From: Planctomycetaceae bacterium | Lineage (GTDB): Bacteria > Planctomycetota > Planctomycetia > Pirellulales > Pirellulaceae | Reading direction: 5' to 3' | DNA: 17,188 nt | Assembly: GCA_018658605.1 (NCBI GenBank) | Contig: JABHUV010000194.1 | Location: 1-17,188 of the forward strand | Part shown: positions 15,245 through 17,188 of the stretch, piece after piece | Numbering within the stretch: position 1 is the stretch's first letter | Layout of the letters: each line of letters starts with the position of its first letter | Notes under the pieces: model-generated | The model's database searches: none | Seen by the model: the letters and a program-made list of their open reading frames with translations, nothing else | What the model was told of the DNA's origin: nothing | Position numbers and translations under genes: made by a program

Positions 15245-16792
15245 ATGACCACTGCTGAATCCGAAAATCTGCATTCCGCCTCTCTCATCGGACTAACTCT
15301 GGGTGACTATCAGATCCTCAGACGCCTCGGACATGGTGGGATGAGCGTTGTCTATTTAGCCGAACAACAATCGCTAAAACGGCGAGTTGCCTTTAAGGTA
15401 CTCAAAAGTAATCTCGCTGAACAAGAGTCCTATGTGCGGAGATTTCATACGGAAGCCCAAGCCGCGGCGTCTCTGGTACACGCAAATATCGTTCAAATAT
15501 ATGAAGTCGGTAATATCCAAGGGATTCACTTTATCGCCCAAGAATATGTTGCTGGGCAAAATCTCGCACAGTTCATGCAGCGTAACGGAAATGTCTCAAG
15601 TGGATTAGGAGTCAATATTCTGCAACAAGTTGCCGCAGCGCTTAATCGAGCGGGCAAGCATGGGATCATCCATCGTGATATCAAACCCGAAAACATTATG
15701 CTCGCCCCAACCGGTGAAGTCAAAGTTGCTGATTTTGGATTAGCTCGTGTTGTCGATCAAGCTGACGGTGTGCAAACCACTCAAATTGGTATCACCATGG
15801 GGACGCCCCTGTACATGAGCCCAGAACAAGCGGAAGGCAAGACCGTCGATCCTCGTAGTGATCTGTATTCGTTAGGTGTCACAGCCTATCACATGTTAAC
15901 TGGAAACCCTCCCTTCCAAGGTGAGACTGCGTTGAGTGTTGCCGTCCAGCACCTAAAACGTGAACCGGTGGCAATCCAAGAATATCGCAGTGATCTTTCC
16001 CCAGCGTTTAGCTCCATCATTATGAAGTTGCTAGCCAAAGATCCCGCAGACCGTTTTCAAAAAGCAACCGGCTTACAAGAATCGCTGCGAAAACTACCGG
16101 TCGCCGATATCGACAATAGCTGGCCTGATGATCTCGATCGCTGGGATTGGGAAAACATGTCGCTGGCAAACTCTCGAGTCCAAGCAACGCAACAACTCGA
16201 CGCCCTCATGAAGAATCACACGCGACAAACTGGACAGTTTGCCATGAATCGCTTGTGGATACTCGCCGCGGTCATCTTCTTTGCCGGTGGCATGGTATTG
16301 GCCAGTATGCGATACCAAGAAACACCTCTGGACGTAACCATCGAGACGACAAACACCATCGAGAAATATGACACGGTTGAGCAACAGTATTATTACGCGT
16401 CGATACTTAACACCGATGACGCCTATAAATGTGTTGAGGAGTATTTTCCGCCTAAGGAATCTTTCAACAACAATTACTACACTCTACGCGCTCACCAAAG
16501 GCTTGGCGACTTATATTTGTCCGCCGCAGATTTCGAACTCGCTGAATCCTATTACCTAGAGCTTGTTCTCTTAGGACCTGAAGAACAACATTTCCGCGGA
16601 TTTGGTTTAGCGGGACTGGCTAATATTTATCATCGCCAGAACGACCCTAAAAAGGTAGTCGAAGAACTCGTCTCGCTTATTGAAATCATTGACCAAATCG
16701 ACCTTAAAGTTCAAATGGAAATCATTGATCGCCTCGATGAGGATCTCCGTAAGACATTTGAAGAGCAGCGCGCCGTCGCGACCTATCAATAA
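15245..16792 (+). CDS. Transmembrane Ser/Thr protein kinase with TPR-like extracytoplasmic domain
   Basis: A 515-residue Hanks-type kinase. The cytoplasmic kinase domain spans about 21-284: glycine loop LGHGGMSVVY (28-37), ATP-anchoring Lys51 in VAFKVL, helix-C Glu70, catalytic HRDIKPEN (143-150, Asp145), DFG (163-165), activation-segment end GTPLYMSPEQ (187-196) and the RSDLYSLG helix (204-211). All catalytic residues are present, so it should be active. A linker of about 50 residues is followed by one transmembrane helix (338-355) and an extracytoplasmic part of about 155 residues. That part has TPR-like helical repeats, for example LRAHQRLGDLYLSAADFELA (414-433). There are no PASTA repeats. 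The start is ATG 15245, without a Shine-Dalgarno sequence. The gene stands alone and its stop lies eight bases from the end of the convergent larE. Signal and targets are unknown. Confidence 0.93.
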   Translation: MTTAESENLHSASLIGLTLGDYQILRRLGHGGMSVVYLAEQQSLKRRVAFKVLKSNLAEQESYVRRFHTEAQAAASLVHANIVQIYEVGNIQGIHFIAQEYVAGQNLAQFMQRNGNVSSGLGVNILQQVAAALNRAGKHGIIHRDIKPENIMLAPTGEVKVADFGLARVVDQADGVQTTQIGITMGTPLYMSPEQAEGKTVDPRSDLYSLGVTAYHMLTGNPPFQGETALSVAVQHLKREPVAIQEYRSDLSPAFSSIIMKLLAKDPADRFQKATGLQESLRKLPVADIDNSWPDDLDRWDWENMSLANSRVQATQQLDALMKNHTRQTGQFAMNRLWILAAVIFFAGGMVLASMRYQETPLDVTIETTNTIEKYDTVEQQYYYASILNTDDAYKCVEEYFPPKESFNNNYYTLRAHQRLGDLYLSAADFELAESYYLELVLLGPEEQHFRGFGLAGLANIYHRQNDPKKVVEELVSLIEIIDQIDLKVQMEIIDRLDEDLRKTFEEQRAVATYQ

Positions 16793-16800
16793 ACAGGTAT

Positions 16801-17188
16801 TCAGGTTTGAATCTGTAATAACTGATTCAAGCTACCCGATTGAAAGCCTCGCAGGTCAATTGTGACAAACGCAAACCCCAGTGAGCGAAGTTTGGTATCG
16901 ACCGCTTGCAGCATCGAATCATTCGTCAGATCAGAAATCTGCTCAACGCTAACTTCTATACGAGCTAAATCATCACGGTGATACCGAACGCGAACGTCGG
17001 TAAATCCACGTTCTTTGAGAAAGCATTCAGCCGCATCCACCATGGCTAGGCGTTCCGGTGTGACGGTTTCTCCATAAGCAATGCGACTGGATAGGCAGGG
17101 GCTCGCTGGGCGATCCCAGACTGGTAAGTCCCAGAACTTGGCAATACCTCGCACGGCAGCTTTATCAAGCCGACAATCTGCCAGTGGC
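16801..17188 (-). CDS. larE: ATP-dependent sacrificial sulfur transferase LarE, C-terminal part (5' end off window)
   Basis: This is the C-terminal 129 codons of a LarE-type PP-loop protein. LarE converts the carboxylates of the nickel-pincer cofactor precursor to thiocarboxylates, using its own cysteine as sulfur donor in the best-studied form. Diagnostic segments are FWDLPVWDRPASPCLSSRIA, with the conserved Cys in the PxxxCLxSR motif, then YGETVTPERL, VRVRYHRDDLARIEV and the ending LGFAFVTIDLRGFQSGSLNQ. The frame stays open to the window edge with matching family sequence (PLADCRLDKAAVRGIAKF). The GTG at 17154 is therefore internal and not the start, and the ATP-binding N-terminal domain lies off the window. 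Its stop is eight bases from the stop of the convergent kinase gene. LarB and LarC genes are not in view. Confidence 0.92.
   Translation of the reverse strand, partial: PLADCRLDKAAVRGIAKFWDLPVWDRPASPCLSSRIAYGETVTPERLAMVDAAECFLKERGFTDVRVRYHRDDLARIEVSVEQISDLTNDSMLQAVDTKLRSLGFAFVTIDLRGFQSGSLNQLLQIQT

Noticed and set aside
17154..17154. GTG as start of the larE fragment
   Set aside because: Family sequence continues upstream in frame to the window edge, so this GTG is an internal valine codon.
1..17188. CRISPR array, tRNA or rRNA genes, insertion sequence, prophage, toxin-antitoxin or defence system
   Set aside because: No direct repeat array, transposase, integrase, tRNA-like cloverleaf or known defence motif was seen on either strand.

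Overview
The window looks like a chromosomal segment of a planctomycete, probably of the Pirellulales type. The evidence is gene content: a PVC-type membrane-bound dehydrogenase-like protein, an adjacent DUF1549/DUF1553 plus DUF1501 pair, a planctomycete-style DUF4190 protein, and a Ser/Thr kinase with one membrane segment and a TPR-like extracytoplasmic tail. Coding density is high, several genes seem to use TTG starts or lack a clear Shine-Dalgarno sequence, and no gap without a gene exceeds about 210 bases. I saw no tRNA, rRNA, CRISPR array, insertion sequence or prophage gene.

Layout. At the left edge (1-2529, minus strand) a C1B cysteine aminopeptidase of the bleomycin hydrolase family precedes a secreted NHL/sorbosone-dehydrogenase-like protein that runs off the window. 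From 2695 to 4925 (plus strand) lies a complete tungstate ABC transporter, tupA-tupB-tupC, with tupB and tupC overlapping in ATGA. From 5061 to 12310 all genes are on the minus strand. In transcription order they are a short DUF1549/DUF1553 protein, a Tat-exported DUF1501 protein, a zinc-ribbon membrane protein, the ATPase YchF, a four-segment membrane protein and a sodium:solute symporter; the last two are joined by a TGATG overlap. From 12499 to 14231 (plus strand) a polytopic membrane protein of unknown function is followed by a DUF4190 protein. A six-segment membrane protein (14264-15037, minus) is divergent from the kinase gene (15245-16792, plus). The kinase gene converges with the C-terminal third of larE at the right edge.

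How the genes work together. The clearest functional unit is TupABC: lipoprotein capture of tungstate, import through TupB, and ATP hydrolysis by TupC. TupC has no histidine at the usual switch (H-loop) position, which is the most checkable biochemical oddity here. The symporter and its four-segment partner look like a two-subunit transporter, with unknown substrate. The DUF1553/DUF1501 pair is a very common planctomycete cell-envelope pair of unknown function; this copy is short and has a modified CxxCH region. The remaining genes are housekeeping or unlinked.

I did not find a convincing undescribed multi-gene system. The findings below are modest: a possible leader peptide with a strong ribosome binding site, a symmetric pair of -10 boxes in a divergent promoter region, the TupC switch residue, the symporter partner, and a few uncharacterised membrane proteins.
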